A DNA stretch of 64,000 nucleotides from NCBI GenBank assembly GCA_014138725.1, contig JACJID010000001.1:186001-250000 (forward strand). The letters are read 5' to 3'. The translations under genes were made by a program, and so were the position numbers. Position 1 is the stretch's first letter. Each line of letters begins with the position of its first letter. Source of the DNA: Kutzneria viridogrisea. GTDB taxonomy: Bacteria > Actinomycetota > Actinomycetes > Mycobacteriales > Pseudonocardiaceae. The notes beneath the pieces are model-generated. The model saw nothing but the letters and a program-made list of their open reading frames with translations, ran no database searches and was not told the origin of the DNA. This document shows positions 38,252 to 47,255 of this stretch, piece after piece.

Positions 38252-38738
38252 GCTGGTGCAGTCCTTCCGGTTCCAGGTGCGGCTGGACCTCAGCCCCGGC
38301 GTGCCCGCCAAGGCCGGGCCGTCGAGCCTGGGCGACGGGGCCTTCGCCGAGTGCGGCGGGCTGCAACTGGAGATGGAGGTCAAGGACCGCACCGAGGGTG
38401 GCCGCAACGACTCGGTGCTGCGCAGCGTGGGCCGGGTCAGGCTCCAGCCGCTGGTGCTCAAGCGCGGCATGTTCGTGCCCAGTTCGGGCGGCACGGCCGA
38501 CAGCTCGCTGTGGATGTGGTTGCAGAACACGGTGGCCGGGGTGCAGCCGGTGGCCCGCTACGACGGCACGGTCCAGGTGTACGACACCACCCGGACCCGG
38601 GTGCTGGCCACCTGGACCTTCAGCAGGGGGCTGCCCGCCAAGGTGGTCGGCCCCACGCTGAACGCGCGCACCGGGGAGATCGCACTGGAGGAACTGCACA
38701 TCGCCCACGAGGGCCTGTTCCTGGCGGTGCCGCGATGA
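38238..38738 (+). CDS. Second inner tube/baseplate tube protein (gp19-like)
   Basis: 166 residues of the gp19-like fold: FRFQVRLDLSPG, FAECGGLQLEMEVKDRTEGGRND, VLKRGMFVP, and the closing IALEELHIAHEGLFLAV typical of tube subunits. It is diverged from the first tube protein, consistent with a tube-initiator (Afp5-like) that joins trunk tube to baseplate. It overlaps the second sheath gene by 14 nt and the next gene by 4 nt. Confidence 0.88.
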   Translation: MPVPELVQSFRFQVRLDLSPGVPAKAGPSSLGDGAFAECGGLQLEMEVKDRTEGGRNDSVLRSVGRVRLQPLVLKRGMFVPSSGGTADSSLWMWLQNTVAGVQPVARYDGTVQVYDTTRTRVLATWTFSRGLPAKVVGPTLNARTGEIALEELHIAHEGLFLAVPR

Positions 38739-39976
38739 CCGCGCCCAAGCTGGAGAAGGCCAGGCTTCAGGAGCTGGTGGACATCGCGGGCCGGTCCGGG
38801 CCCAACGGCCAGCCGGTGGTGCGGCCCAGGGACCAGGGCGTGGAGGTGCAGTTCAACCCGGCGAACCTGCGGGTGGCCCGCAGTTCCGCGATCGACACCG
38901 GCGGGGCCACGGTCAACACCCAGCACCGCCAACTGGTGCCCAGCCCGGCCAAGCTGACCGTGGAGCTGGAGTTCGACACCACCGACGGCGACGCCAGCGG
39001 GGTGCCCGTGGACGTGAGCACCCGGACCGCGCTGGTGCGCAAGTTCGTGCAGTCCCCGGCCAACTCCAAGGGCGCACCGCCGCCCCGGGTCTGCTTCATG
39101 TGGGGCAACCTGCGCTTCCAGGGCATCATGACCCAGGCCGACGAGGAGCACGAGTTCCACGGCAGCCAGGGCGTGCCGCTGCGGGCCAAGGTCACCGTCA
39201 GCATCACCGAGCAGGACCTGACCCTGGAGTCCGGGCCCGCGGCCAAGGACAGCGGCGGGGCCACGCAACCCGGGGTCTCGCTGAGCGTGGGCCTGGGCGC
39301 CAGCGGCAGCCTGAACCCGACCGTGGTGGTCGCGGCCCAGGCGGGGGAGAGCGCACAGCAGCTGCTGGCCCGGCTCAACCTGGACCCGGAGAACTGGCGG
39401 GCCGCGATGAACGGGCTGAGCGGCCCGCTGGCGCTGGCGGCGGGCGCCCAGGTCGAGCTGGGCGCCGAGGTGTCGGCCTCGGTCGGGGTGGGCGTCACGA
39501 CAGGCTTCACCGCGGGCGTGCAGGCCGGTGCCACCGCGGAGCTGGCCGCCGCGCTGGGGCCCGGTGCCGACCAGTCCACCGCGGGCTTCGTGCTCGCCTC
39601 GGGCGGCGGGGTCGCGGCCTCGGTCCGGGCCGTGCAGGCCCAGCAGGCGGCCGAGGCCGATCGCGGTGCGCGGGCGGCCTTCGGCGTGCCCGTCGCGCCG
39701 CCCAGCCCGGCGGTGGACCCGCGCGCACTGGGCTACGGGCGCGCGATCCCGTTGCGCGCCAGGGCGAACGCCGACACCACCGCCGACATCGCGGCCGGTG
39801 GGCGGCGCGGCCTGGCGGCCCGCGCGCGGCCCGGCGAGGTGCAGGCGGCGGGTGGCCCGGCGCAGGCCCCGTGGCAGCAACTGCCGCCCACCTCGGCGGC
39901 GGCCGACTCCGCGCAGCGCGACCGCGACCGCCGTCCGAGCACCACCCGGCTGCGACCTGGAGGGCAGTGCCGATGA
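38735..39976 (+). CDS. LysM-like tube-initiation/baseplate protein (Afp7/gp53-like)
   Basis: 413 residues. The N-terminal domain (1-170: VEVQFNPANLRVARSS, LTVELEFDTTD, VCFMWGNLRFQGIMTQ) is that of the CIS protein that carries a LysM module. A LysM-like element (QAGESAQQLLARLNLDPENWRAAM) sits near 210-235. After it comes an Ala/Gly-rich, probably disordered region and a basic tail. Related proteins link tube and baseplate and may touch peptidoglycan. The low-complexity C-terminal half has no counterpart I recognise. ATGA overlap with both neighbouring genes. Confidence 0.82.
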   Translation: MTAPKLEKARLQELVDIAGRSGPNGQPVVRPRDQGVEVQFNPANLRVARSSAIDTGGATVNTQHRQLVPSPAKLTVELEFDTTDGDASGVPVDVSTRTALVRKFVQSPANSKGAPPPRVCFMWGNLRFQGIMTQADEEHEFHGSQGVPLRAKVTVSITEQDLTLESGPAAKDSGGATQPGVSLSVGLGASGSLNPTVVVAAQAGESAQQLLARLNLDPENWRAAMNGLSGPLALAAGAQVELGAEVSASVGVGVTTGFTAGVQAGATAELAAALGPGADQSTAGFVLASGGGVAASVRAVQAQQAAEADRGARAAFGVPVAPPSPAVDPRALGYGRAIPLRARANADTTADIAAGGRRGLAARARPGEVQAAGGPAQAPWQQLPPTSAAADSAQRDRDRRPSTTRLRPGGQCR

Positions 39977-40146
39977 CCGTGCACGTGGCCGAGCTGCACA
40001 CCGAGGTGGTGCCCGCCGCGCCGAACGCGCCCGAGGGCACCGCGCCCAAGGCGCCGATCGGCACCGACGAGGAGCACTGGCGTACCTGCGCGGCCCGCCT
40101 GACCTGGCTGGCCCAGCGGGTGCGCGCGGAGGGCTACGATGACTGA
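39973..40146 (+). CDS. Small CIS protein (DUF5908-like)
   Basis: 57 residues beginning MTVHVAELHTEVVPAA, which resembles DUF5908, the tiny protein usually coded between the LysM-type protein and the VgrG-type hub in injection-system loci. The rest is a short Ala/Pro linker and one helix (EEHWRTCAARLTWLAQRV). It overlaps the gene on each side (ATGA upstream, 8 nt downstream), so co-translation is expected. Its role in the baseplate is not known. Confidence 0.7.
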   Translation: MTVHVAELHTEVVPAAPNAPEGTAPKAPIGTDEEHWRTCAARLTWLAQRVRAEGYDD

Positions 40147-41224
40147 TCCCGTTGTCGCCAACGCCTCGCCGGTGTTCACAGTGGACGGTGAGCTGTCCAG
40201 GGACCTGGCCCGCGACTGCGTGCGGCTGGAGGTCGAGGAGGGCCTTGAGGGGCTGCGGACCCTGCGCGCGCACCTGATCGCGATCGGACCCGGCACCACC
40301 GGGCCGCAGCAGCGCATGCTGCACCTGGACGGGCGCGGAGTGGACCTGGGCAAGGCGTTGCGGGTGGCGATCGGCCCCGCCACCGGGCAGCGCTATGCCT
40401 TCGAGGGCACGGTCTCCGCGATCGAGGCCGTGTTCGGCGACGGGGAGCCGCCCGTGGTCGTTGTGCACGCCGAGGACGCGCTGATGCGACTGCGCATGAC
40501 CCGGCGCTGCAAAACCTACCGGGAGGTGACCGACGCCGAGATCGCCGCCGAAGTGGCCGCGGCACACGGGCTGACCGCCGACGTGGCCGTGGACGGCCCG
40601 CGCTACGACGTGGTGCAGCAGGCCAACCAGAGCGACCTGGCCTTCCTCCGCGAGCGGGCCCGGCTGGTCCGCGCCGAACTCTGGTGCACCGGAAGGACCC
40701 TGCACCTGCGCTCGCGCGCCAACCGGGCGGGCACACCGCTGACCCTGGTGCGGGGCAACCACTTGCTCTCGGTACGGCTGTGCGCGGACCTGGCGCACCA
40801 GCGCAGTGAGGTGGTCGTCACCGGCTACGACGCGCAGGCCAGGCAGGTGATCAACGAGCGGGCCGGTGCGGAGGTGGTGGACGCCGAGATCAGCGGCGGG
40901 CGCACGGGTGCCCGCCTGGTGGGCAGGGCGCTCGGGGGCGCCGGGTCCCTGCGGGTGCGCGAGGTGGCGCTGACTTCCGGCGAGGCGGCCGCCTGGGCCA
41001 GGGCCGAGATGTTGCGCCGTGCCAGGCGGTTCGTCACCGTGCAGGCCACCACCCGGGGCACGCCCGACCTGGTGGTGGGCAGCCAGTTGCGGCTGGAGCA
41101 GGTCGGCGCCCCGTTCGAGGGCGGCGGCTACCACGTCACCAGGGTGGTGCACACCTTCGACAACGTGCGGGGCCTGCGCACCAGGTTCGAGGCCGAGCGC
41201 GCGACCGTGAACGAGGTGGTGTGA
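40139..41224 (+). CDS. Baseplate hub protein, VgrG/gp27-like (phage late control D)
   Basis: 361 residues. The tail-hub fold is seen in AFEGTVSAIEAVFGDGEPPVVVVHAEDALMRL, EVTDAEIAAEVAAAHGL, YDVVQQANQSDLAFLRERA and GRTLHLRSR, which match the gp27/late control D family. It forms the trimeric hub that carries the spike. The spike part is encoded by the next gene rather than fused, so this is the split Afp8-type arrangement. Starts inside the preceding small gene. Confidence 0.9.
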   Translation: MTDPVVANASPVFTVDGELSRDLARDCVRLEVEEGLEGLRTLRAHLIAIGPGTTGPQQRMLHLDGRGVDLGKALRVAIGPATGQRYAFEGTVSAIEAVFGDGEPPVVVVHAEDALMRLRMTRRCKTYREVTDAEIAAEVAAAHGLTADVAVDGPRYDVVQQANQSDLAFLRERARLVRAELWCTGRTLHLRSRANRAGTPLTLVRGNHLLSVRLCADLAHQRSEVVVTGYDAQARQVINERAGAEVVDAEISGGRTGARLVGRALGGAGSLRVREVALTSGEAAAWARAEMLRRARRFVTVQATTRGTPDLVVGSQLRLEQVGAPFEGGGYHVTRVVHTFDNVRGLRTRFEAERATVNEVV

Positions 41225-41895
41225 TGGGACTGCCGACCCCGGCCGACGGCGCGGCGCCCGGCTATTTCGGAGTGTACCCGGCGATCGTGACCGACCTCGT
41301 CGACCGCGACCGACTGGGCCGCGTGGAGGTGCGCTTCCCCTGGCTGGGCACCGAGGGCGACGAGCAGGTGCGGGCCTGGGCCACGCTGTGCACGCCCTAC
41401 GCCGACGACGAGCAGGGGCTGCTGGTGCTGCCCGAGGTGGGCAGCCAGGTGCTGGTCGCCTTCGAGGCGGGCAACCTGCGCAGGCCCTACGTGATCGGCG
41501 CCGCGTGGAACGGCCGCGAGTCGCTGCCGCACGAACCCGAGGCCGCCAACAACATCCGGATCCTGCGCACCCGCGCCGACTCCAGGTTGACCTTCGACGA
41601 CACTGCGGGCGCCGAGAAGGTCGGCATCACCATGGCCGCCGGCCACGAGGTGGTGCTGGACAACGCCACCCAGGAGATCACCGTGCGGCACGCCAACGGC
41701 TGCGTGCTGCGGATGACCGCGGCCGGTGGCATCGAGCTGACCGCCGTGTCCTCGGTGCAGGTCACCGCGCCCGCCGGGATGCGGGTGAGCACCCCGCTGG
41801 CCCAGTTCACCGGCATCGTGGAGTGCCAGGTGCTCAAGGCCGACGCCCTCGTCCAATCGCCTGCCTACACCCCAGGCGCCGGAAACCTCTGGTGA
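41224..41895 (+). CDS. Spike protein, gp5-like (OB-fold plus beta-helix)
   Basis: 223 residues. The N-terminal OB fold (GVYPAIVTDLVDRDRLGRVEV, VGSQVLVAFEAGNLRRPYVIGAAWNG) is the gp5/VgrG oligosaccharide-binding domain. The C-terminal part (EVVLDNATQEITVRHANG...IELTA...VQVTA) has the short repeating strands of a triangular beta-helix. It makes the central piercing spike on the hub. The start overlaps the hub stop; a GTG three bases earlier is an equal alternative. No PAAR gene was recognised. Confidence 0.92.
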   Translation: MGLPTPADGAAPGYFGVYPAIVTDLVDRDRLGRVEVRFPWLGTEGDEQVRAWATLCTPYADDEQGLLVLPEVGSQVLVAFEAGNLRRPYVIGAAWNGRESLPHEPEAANNIRILRTRADSRLTFDDTAGAEKVGITMAAGHEVVLDNATQEITVRHANGCVLRMTAAGGIELTAVSSVQVTAPAGMRVSTPLAQFTGIVECQVLKADALVQSPAYTPGAGNLW

Positions 41896-43364
41896 GCCCG
41901 ATGGACCACGACTTCGCCCTGCGCGCGCCCTGGTACGCCCGGCGGCGCGACCCCGCCGACCCGCTCGCGCCGGTGATCCAGAAGTACGACCGCTCGGACT
42001 TCGCCACGCTGATCACCCAGGACCCGACCACCTCGCTGCCGTTCACCGAGGAGGACACCTGGTCCTTCCCCGCGCGCAAGCAGGCGGTGTTCATCGGCAA
42101 GGGTCGCGACCGGCTCGCCACCCACGTCCTGGTGCACACCGACACCCGCAAGCTGTACCAGGCCAACCACAACCGGTACTACGCCGTGGTGGTGGAGGTG
42201 TTCTGCGCCGACGGCTCGCTGGCCCGCGCCGGGTCGCACCGCGACATCGAGGTCGGCATGGTGGTCCGCAAGTGGGACACCGCGCTGGTCGGTGACCGCG
42301 GGCCGATCCGCAGGATGGCGCGGGACCTGATGTTCCGGATGGCCGCCGAGCAGCACCCGGGCCAGGACCTCGCCGAGCCCGCGCTGGACGTGCGCAACCT
42401 GTGGTGGGCCGACCAGGCCGCGCGGCTGAACTTCGAGCGGCGGCATGCCGGGGTGACCGTCGAGCAGGACCTGAAGTCCTGGAACGGCACCGCATGGGCC
42501 AAAACCTCCACAGTGGACTGGAAGACCGAGCTCAAGCTGCCCATGTGGCGACTTCCCCCGCGCGACCGGGACTGCGCCGCGGCCGCCACCCGATCGTTGT
42601 GGTTCGGCCTGCTGCCCGTGTACTCCGCCGACCTCGACCCCGACGGGGCGCCCCGGCTGGACGACCAGTCCACCTACCAGGTGCAGTGCTACGTGCACAA
42701 GATCCCCGCGCGCGGCCACGAGCACTGCCCGCCGAAGGTGTGGTGGAGCGCGCCCACCGAGGCGTTCCGGCTCGCCTCCTTCTTCGACCCCGAGGGCACC
42801 CGCAACCACCGGGTCGCCGTCACCGCCCCGGACCTGCGCGCCCTGGCCGCCAGCGCGGGGCAGCCCCGGGCCGGTGGCATGGCCATCACCACCCCGGCCG
42901 AGTCGCAGCTGTCGGCCACCCTTGCCGACGTCACCAAGGGCAACCAGGTCAAGCCGGGGCAGAACGAGGCCGCCGGGGTCTGCACCTTCGCCATCGAGCT
43001 GTTCTTCCTCGTCGCCCTGTTCCTGTTCAACCTGTTCCTGCCCGTGGTGGTGTTCCTGTTCCAGCTGTGGTGGCTGCTGGCCCTGCGGTTCTGCGTCCCG
43101 CCCTCCGGCTCGCTCACCGCCCTGGAGGACTACTTCGCCGCGGGCGGCAAGCCGGAGAACCTGCCCACCGGCCTCAAGGCGGAGCTGGACAAGGTGCTCG
43201 GCTTCCCCGGCAGCGCGGACCAGTTGGCCGGGGACCCGCAGGTGCAGGCCGACCCCACGCTCGTCGGCGACCTGGTCACAGTCTCCCGCCCACCCCGGCC
43301 CGAGGACCAGCCCGCCCCGCCCACCCCGTACGAGTCCGAGCCCGACCCGCTCTGCTCGGGCTGA
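41892..43364 (+). CDS. CIS-associated protein with a membrane hairpin
   Basis: 490 residues. The N-terminal 350 residues are soluble, with several Trp and Cys residues. Then follow two adjacent hydrophobic stretches (about 368-405: FAIELFFLVALFLFNLFLP and VVVFLFQLWWLLAL), and a Pro/Asp-rich C-terminal tail. No signal peptide. It is coupled to the spike gene by a GTGA overlap. Streptomyces injection-system loci encode a membrane protein (CisA) reported to link the cytoplasmic particle to the membrane; equating this protein with it is my inference from position and layout, not from recognisable sequence identity. A tip or effector component is the alternative. Confidence 0.65.
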   Translation: MSPMDHDFALRAPWYARRRDPADPLAPVIQKYDRSDFATLITQDPTTSLPFTEEDTWSFPARKQAVFIGKGRDRLATHVLVHTDTRKLYQANHNRYYAVVVEVFCADGSLARAGSHRDIEVGMVVRKWDTALVGDRGPIRRMARDLMFRMAAEQHPGQDLAEPALDVRNLWWADQAARLNFERRHAGVTVEQDLKSWNGTAWAKTSTVDWKTELKLPMWRLPPRDRDCAAAATRSLWFGLLPVYSADLDPDGAPRLDDQSTYQVQCYVHKIPARGHEHCPPKVWWSAPTEAFRLASFFDPEGTRNHRVAVTAPDLRALAASAGQPRAGGMAITTPAESQLSATLADVTKGNQVKPGQNEAAGVCTFAIELFFLVALFLFNLFLPVVVFLFQLWWLLALRFCVPPSGSLTALEDYFAAGGKPENLPTGLKAELDKVLGFPGSADQLAGDPQVQADPTLVGDLVTVSRPPRPEDQPAPPTPYESEPDPLCSG

Positions 43365-43373
43365 CCGCGGCTT

Positions 43374-43422
43374 CATGAAGGTGCCCTTCAGGGCGTCCAA
43401 CGTCCCGAAGGGCACCTTCATG
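43374..43422. terminator. Long inverted repeat between convergent genes
   Basis: Perfect 16-bp arms (CATGAAGGTGCCCTTC at 43374-43389 and its complement at 43407-43422) with a 17-nt loop that can itself nearly pair. It lies between the stop of the membrane-hairpin gene and that of the reverse-strand DUF4157 gene, so it can end transcription from both sides. Its outer bases match the palindrome at 50253-50301, so it also belongs to a dispersed repeat family. Confidence 0.75.
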
Positions 43423-43429
43423 CCGGATC

Positions 43430-44641
43430 TCAGCGGGTCAGATCCACCTCCACGACCTGGTCGACGCGCTGCCAGAACTCCCTGGCACCAGCCATCTTCA
43501 TGTTCTCCATGGCGGCGTGGAACACCCTGCTCACCCGCAGTTCGTCGGGGTGCCACTGGTAGCGGTCCGCGAGCAGGACGTGCACCCTGGCCTTGCTGGG
43601 GTCGGTCCGGTCGAGGATCGTGATCGTCAGGTGGTCCACCTCACCGAAGGTGTAGTGGAGGTTGTCGGTCTTCCAGTCGTCGGTCAGCATGGTCAGTCGT
43701 GTGGGTACGCCGACCTGGTTGACACCGGCGACGAGGTGGCGGAAGCCGGGATCGCCGAACAGGTCCTCCGCGCTGTAGGACAGGTCGGTGCCGGTGCCGT
43801 CCCGGTAGTGCCGAAGCGTGCGCCCCGCGGGCTCGGTCTGGTCGAACGCCATCTGCACTTCCGCCACGATGAACAGCGTGAGGCAGTCGGCGAGGAGATC
43901 GGGCAGTCCACCGAAGAGCGAGTCGATGACGAGATTCGTCCTGGGCCTGCGTCCCTGGGCGTCGGGCAGATCGTGGTCGCCGGTGTGCTGCCCGAGCAGA
44001 TAGAGGTCGTACAGCGTCTGGATCGCGCGATAGAGCAGGAGAGAGGGCCATTCCATCGTCATCGCGATCCGCAGGAGGCAGTTCAGCGGAATCATGACCG
44101 CCGCGGGGATGCGCCCACCGAAGAGCTTGGTTGCCGCGTAGATACCGAGTGAGCGCAGCATGTCGCTGGAGGTGGAGTGCTCCGGCGCGTTCACGTCCAC
44201 GTCGACCACCCGCGCCGCGGTCTGCTCGGCCTCGACCTCGTGCGGATCGGACCTGCCGCCGTCGATCGGGTCCAGGTGCACGCCTTGGCGCTGCTGCACC
44301 ACGTGCGTGAGTTCGTGCGCGATGAGCCGGTCCCCGGACAGCGTGCCAGGCCGGTATTCGCCCGCACCGAACATGATGTCGGTGCCCGAGGTGAAGGCGT
44401 GCGCGCGCAGCGCCGAGGCGGCCTGCTGCGCGGTGGGACCGGTGTGCACCCGGACCCCGGAGAAGTCGGCGGCCAGCGCGCCCTCCATGTGGCGGCGCGT
44501 GTGCTCGGGCAGCGGCGAGCCGCCGGAGGCCGTGCACCGCTGGATGTCGTGCTGGACAGCCGCGGCCTTGGTACGCGGGTCGCACTCGCAGGTGGACCCG
44601 ATCCCGCATCGCTGGACGGGCCGCTGTCGGTACTGACGCAT
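43430..44641 (-). CDS. DUF4157 metallopeptidase-like protein, putative CIS cargo
   Basis: 403 residues. DUF4157 spans about 40-125 with the zinc-protease motif HELTH (H109, E110, H113) inside LIAHELTHVVQQRQG, preceded by the conserved DFSGVRVHTG and AFTSGTDIMFGAG segments. Four cysteines lie in the first 36 residues. The C-terminal 250 residues are unrecognised; they include a hydrophobic patch (about 165-200) and a region with LHYTFGEVDHLTITILDRTD. DUF4157 is well known at the N-terminus of proteins encoded in injection-system loci and treated as effectors. The reverse orientation inside the otherwise + strand locus suits a cargo module. Start chosen at the ATG; an upstream GTG at 44668 is possible. 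Confidence 0.8.
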   Translation of the reverse strand: MRQYRQRPVQRCGIGSTCECDPRTKAAAVQHDIQRCTASGGSPLPEHTRRHMEGALAADFSGVRVHTGPTAQQAASALRAHAFTSGTDIMFGAGEYRPGTLSGDRLIAHELTHVVQQRQGVHLDPIDGGRSDPHEVEAEQTAARVVDVDVNAPEHSTSSDMLRSLGIYAATKLFGGRIPAAVMIPLNCLLRIAMTMEWPSLLLYRAIQTLYDLYLLGQHTGDHDLPDAQGRRPRTNLVIDSLFGGLPDLLADCLTLFIVAEVQMAFDQTEPAGRTLRHYRDGTGTDLSYSAEDLFGDPGFRHLVAGVNQVGVPTRLTMLTDDWKTDNLHYTFGEVDHLTITILDRTDPSKARVHVLLADRYQWHPDELRVSRVFHAAMENMKMAGAREFWQRVDQVVEVDLTR

Positions 44642-44707
44642 GGCCGTACGATCGACTCGCGCTGTCACCACAACGTTGCCGTGACGGCCCTCGCCCAGGA
44701 TCGCCCC
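44642..44707. promoter_or_regulatory. Divergent intergenic region, probable promoters
   Basis: 66 nt separate the starts of the reverse-strand DUF4157 gene and the + strand gp25 gene, so promoters for both should lie here or in the ends of the genes. I see no convincing -35/-10 pair by eye. Confidence 0.4.
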
Positions 44708-45094
44708 ATGACGGTGCACACGTGGTTGGGACGGGGACTGCGGTTCCCGGTGCGGCCGGACTCCTCCGGGGCGATCGGGGCGCTGTCCGGGCTGGAGCTG
44801 GTCCGCCAGTCGATCGAGGCGATCCTGGACACCGAGCCGGGGGAGCGGGTCATGCTGCCCGCCTTCGGCTGCGGGCTGCGGCGCTACCTGATGGCGCCCA
44901 ACACGGTCACCACGAGGGCGGCGCTGCGCGAGGCGGTGACCCTGGCGCTGGGGCAGTGGGAGCCGAGGATCTCGGTGACCAACGTTGCGGTGACGCCCGG
45001 CGAGGACCCTTCCCTGGTGTGGATCGAGATCGCCTACGTGCTGCTGGCCGACCTGCGGCCGGACAACCTCGTCTACCCGTTCTACCTGCGGTAG
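44708..45094 (+). CDS. Baseplate wedge protein gp25-like
   Basis: 128 residues, usual size. Characteristic are the SGLELVRQSIEAILDTEPGERVMLPAFG block (with the conserved R-S-I-x-x-I-L-x-T-x-x-G-E-R pattern), LRRYLMAPN, and a C-terminal strand pair. gp25 joins the sheath to the baseplate and starts sheath polymerisation. It begins the second half of the CIS genes, after the reverse-strand cargo gene. Confidence 0.93.
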   Translation: MTVHTWLGRGLRFPVRPDSSGAIGALSGLELVRQSIEAILDTEPGERVMLPAFGCGLRRYLMAPNTVTTRAALREAVTLALGQWEPRISVTNVAVTPGEDPSLVWIEIAYVLLADLRPDNLVYPFYLR

Positions 45095-45113
45095 CCACCG
45101 AGCGGAGGTTGTG

Positions 45114-47255
45114 ATGGCGTTGACCGGCCCCATCCTGGACGACCGCACCTACCAGCAGTTGCGCGAGGAGCTGGTGCGGCGGATCCCGGTGTACGCCCCG
45201 GAGTGGACCGACCACAACGAGAGCGACCCGGGCATCGCACTGCTGGAGCTGTTCGCCTACCTGGGCGAGTCCCTGCTCTACCGGTTCAACCAGATCCCGG
45301 ACACCACGAAGATCGAGTTCCTGCGGCTGCTGGGGGTGCGGCCCCGCCCCGCGCGCCCGGCCAGGGTGCTGCTGACCGCGAGCACCGAGCTGCCCCAGGG
45401 CGTGCAGGTGTTGCGCGACAGCGTGGCCCAGGCCGGGGCCGTGGCCTTCCAGACCGAGGACGAGGTCTACGCCTGGCCGCTGGACGTGCTGGCCGCGGGC
45501 AAGGGCAAGCTGCCAGCGGCGCGGACCGCGGCCGAGGCGGAGCGCCGCGCCGTGGCCAGTGCCATGGCCGGGCTCGGTCCCAACGACGCGCACGAGCACT
45601 ACCGGACCGTGCTGGCACCGGCCGATCCGATGGACGCCGAGGCCGTGCCGCTGACCGTGTCGGGGACCTGGGACAACACGCTGTGGATCGCCTTGCTGCG
45701 CAAGAAGGCCACCGACCCGCAGCAGCTGGCCGGGCGCACGCTGTTCCTCGGGCTGGCCTTCGACGAGACGGTGCCGGCGGACTTCGCCCTACAGGACCTG
45801 GACGGCCACGGGCAGGACTACCGGTCCACGGGCCTGGGCATCGAGGCCCCGCCGATGATCTGGCAGCTGTGGGCGGGCTCGGACCGGGACCGGAAGTCGT
45901 ACTACACCACCGTCGAGGTGCTGGGCGACAGCACCGGCGGACTGGTGAGCACCGGCGTGGTGAAACTGGGGCTGCCCAAGCAGCTGCCGGTGTTCGACCC
46001 GGCCCGCACCAACCCGCAGGGCGACCCGGGCTGCCCGCCGGTGCTGATCGACGAGAAGCAGGCCGCGTTGGTGGTCGGCTGGCTGCGGGTGGCTCGGCCG
46101 GCCACCTCCGGGGACTCGATCCGGCCGGTGCGCTGGACCGGCGTGAACGCCGTCAGCGCCGTGCAGTCCAGGACCGCCGCCGCCGAACTGCTGGGCACCG
46201 GCACCGGGGACCCGGACCAGGACCACCCGCTGACCCAGCGTCCCGTGCTCACCGGCACCGCGCGGGTCCAGGTCGAGGAGGCCGACGGGTGGCGCGACTG
46301 GACCGAGGTCGAGGACTTCGTGGCCAGCGCACCGGACGACCGGCACTACACGATCGACCTCACCGCTGGCGTCGTGCGGTTCGGCGCGCCCCGTGTTCCG
46401 CAGCCGGGACAACGCATCCGCGTGCTGTCCTACCGCTACGGCGGCGGCCTGGTCGGCAACGTGCCCGCGGGTGCGATCGGGCAACTGGGCCAGGTGCGGG
46501 CCGCGAACCCGTTGCCCGCGGTGGGCGGCGCGGACGCGGTCAGCCTGGCCGAGGCCCTGGACGCGATCCCGGCCGAACTGCACCGCAGGGATCGGGCCGT
46601 GGTGGCGCAGGACTTCCGCGACCTGGCCTGCGAGGTGACTGGGGTGGTGCGGGCCGAGGTGTTGCCGCTGCTGCACCCGGACACGCCGACCGTGCGGGCG
46701 GCCGGGGTCGTGACGGTTGTGGTGTGGCCCGGTGAGGACCTGCGCACCCCGGACGCGCCGATGCCCGACCGGGGGCTGCTGCGCCGGGTCGCGGCGTACC
46801 TGGACCAGCGCAGGCTGCTGACCACCGAGTTGTACGTGGTGCCGCCGACCTACCAGCGGATCGTGCTGGCGGCCGGGGTGCGGGTCCGCGCCGGGTACCA
46901 GGTGGACGCCGTGCGCCGGTGGGTGGAGCTGATCCTGCGCCAGTACCTGGCCCCGGTGCCGCCGTACGGGCCGGAGGGCGGCGGCTGGCCGCTGGGCCGC
47001 ACCGTGCGCCGCGCCGAACTGGAGGCGGTGGCCGTGCAGGTGGACGGCGTGGAGTACCTGGAGGACCTGACACTGGGCCGGGTCGACGCCAAGGGCGTGA
47101 TCACCGAGGCGGACACCGTGGAGCTGGCGCGCTGGGAGGTGCCGCGCCTGGTGGAGATCACCGTGGTGCAGGGCAAACCGTTGCGGCTCGGGGAGAAGTA
47201 CACCCCGCCCAGCAGCGACCTGATCGTGCTGCCGACCCTGCCCGAGGTGTGCTGA
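45114..47255 (+). CDS. Baseplate protein J-like (gp6/Afp11)
   Basis: 713 residues. The N-terminus (RTYQQLREELVRRIPVYAPEWTDHNESDPGIALLELFAYLGESLLYRFNQIPD) is the signature of Afp11-type baseplate wedge proteins, and the C-terminal part holds the baseplate J domain (FRDLACEVTGVVRAEVLP, TVVVWPG, LRRVAAYLDQRRLLTTELYVVPP). The middle (about 200-400) is a large insertion typical of injection systems. It forms the wedge ring that rearranges on firing. GGAGG lies 5 nt before ATG 45114; a GTG at 45111 is also in frame. The stop overlaps the next ATG by one base. Confidence 0.93.
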   Translation: MALTGPILDDRTYQQLREELVRRIPVYAPEWTDHNESDPGIALLELFAYLGESLLYRFNQIPDTTKIEFLRLLGVRPRPARPARVLLTASTELPQGVQVLRDSVAQAGAVAFQTEDEVYAWPLDVLAAGKGKLPAARTAAEAERRAVASAMAGLGPNDAHEHYRTVLAPADPMDAEAVPLTVSGTWDNTLWIALLRKKATDPQQLAGRTLFLGLAFDETVPADFALQDLDGHGQDYRSTGLGIEAPPMIWQLWAGSDRDRKSYYTTVEVLGDSTGGLVSTGVVKLGLPKQLPVFDPARTNPQGDPGCPPVLIDEKQAALVVGWLRVARPATSGDSIRPVRWTGVNAVSAVQSRTAAAELLGTGTGDPDQDHPLTQRPVLTGTARVQVEEADGWRDWTEVEDFVASAPDDRHYTIDLTAGVVRFGAPRVPQPGQRIRVLSYRYGGGLVGNVPAGAIGQLGQVRAANPLPAVGGADAVSLAEALDAIPAELHRRDRAVVAQDFRDLACEVTGVVRAEVLPLLHPDTPTVRAAGVVTVVVWPGEDLRTPDAPMPDRGLLRRVAAYLDQRRLLTTELYVVPPTYQRIVLAAGVRVRAGYQVDAVRRWVELILRQYLAPVPPYGPEGGGWPLGRTVRRAELEAVAVQVDGVEYLEDLTLGRVDAKGVITEADTVELARWEVPRLVEITVVQGKPLRLGEKYTPPSSDLIVLPTLPEVC

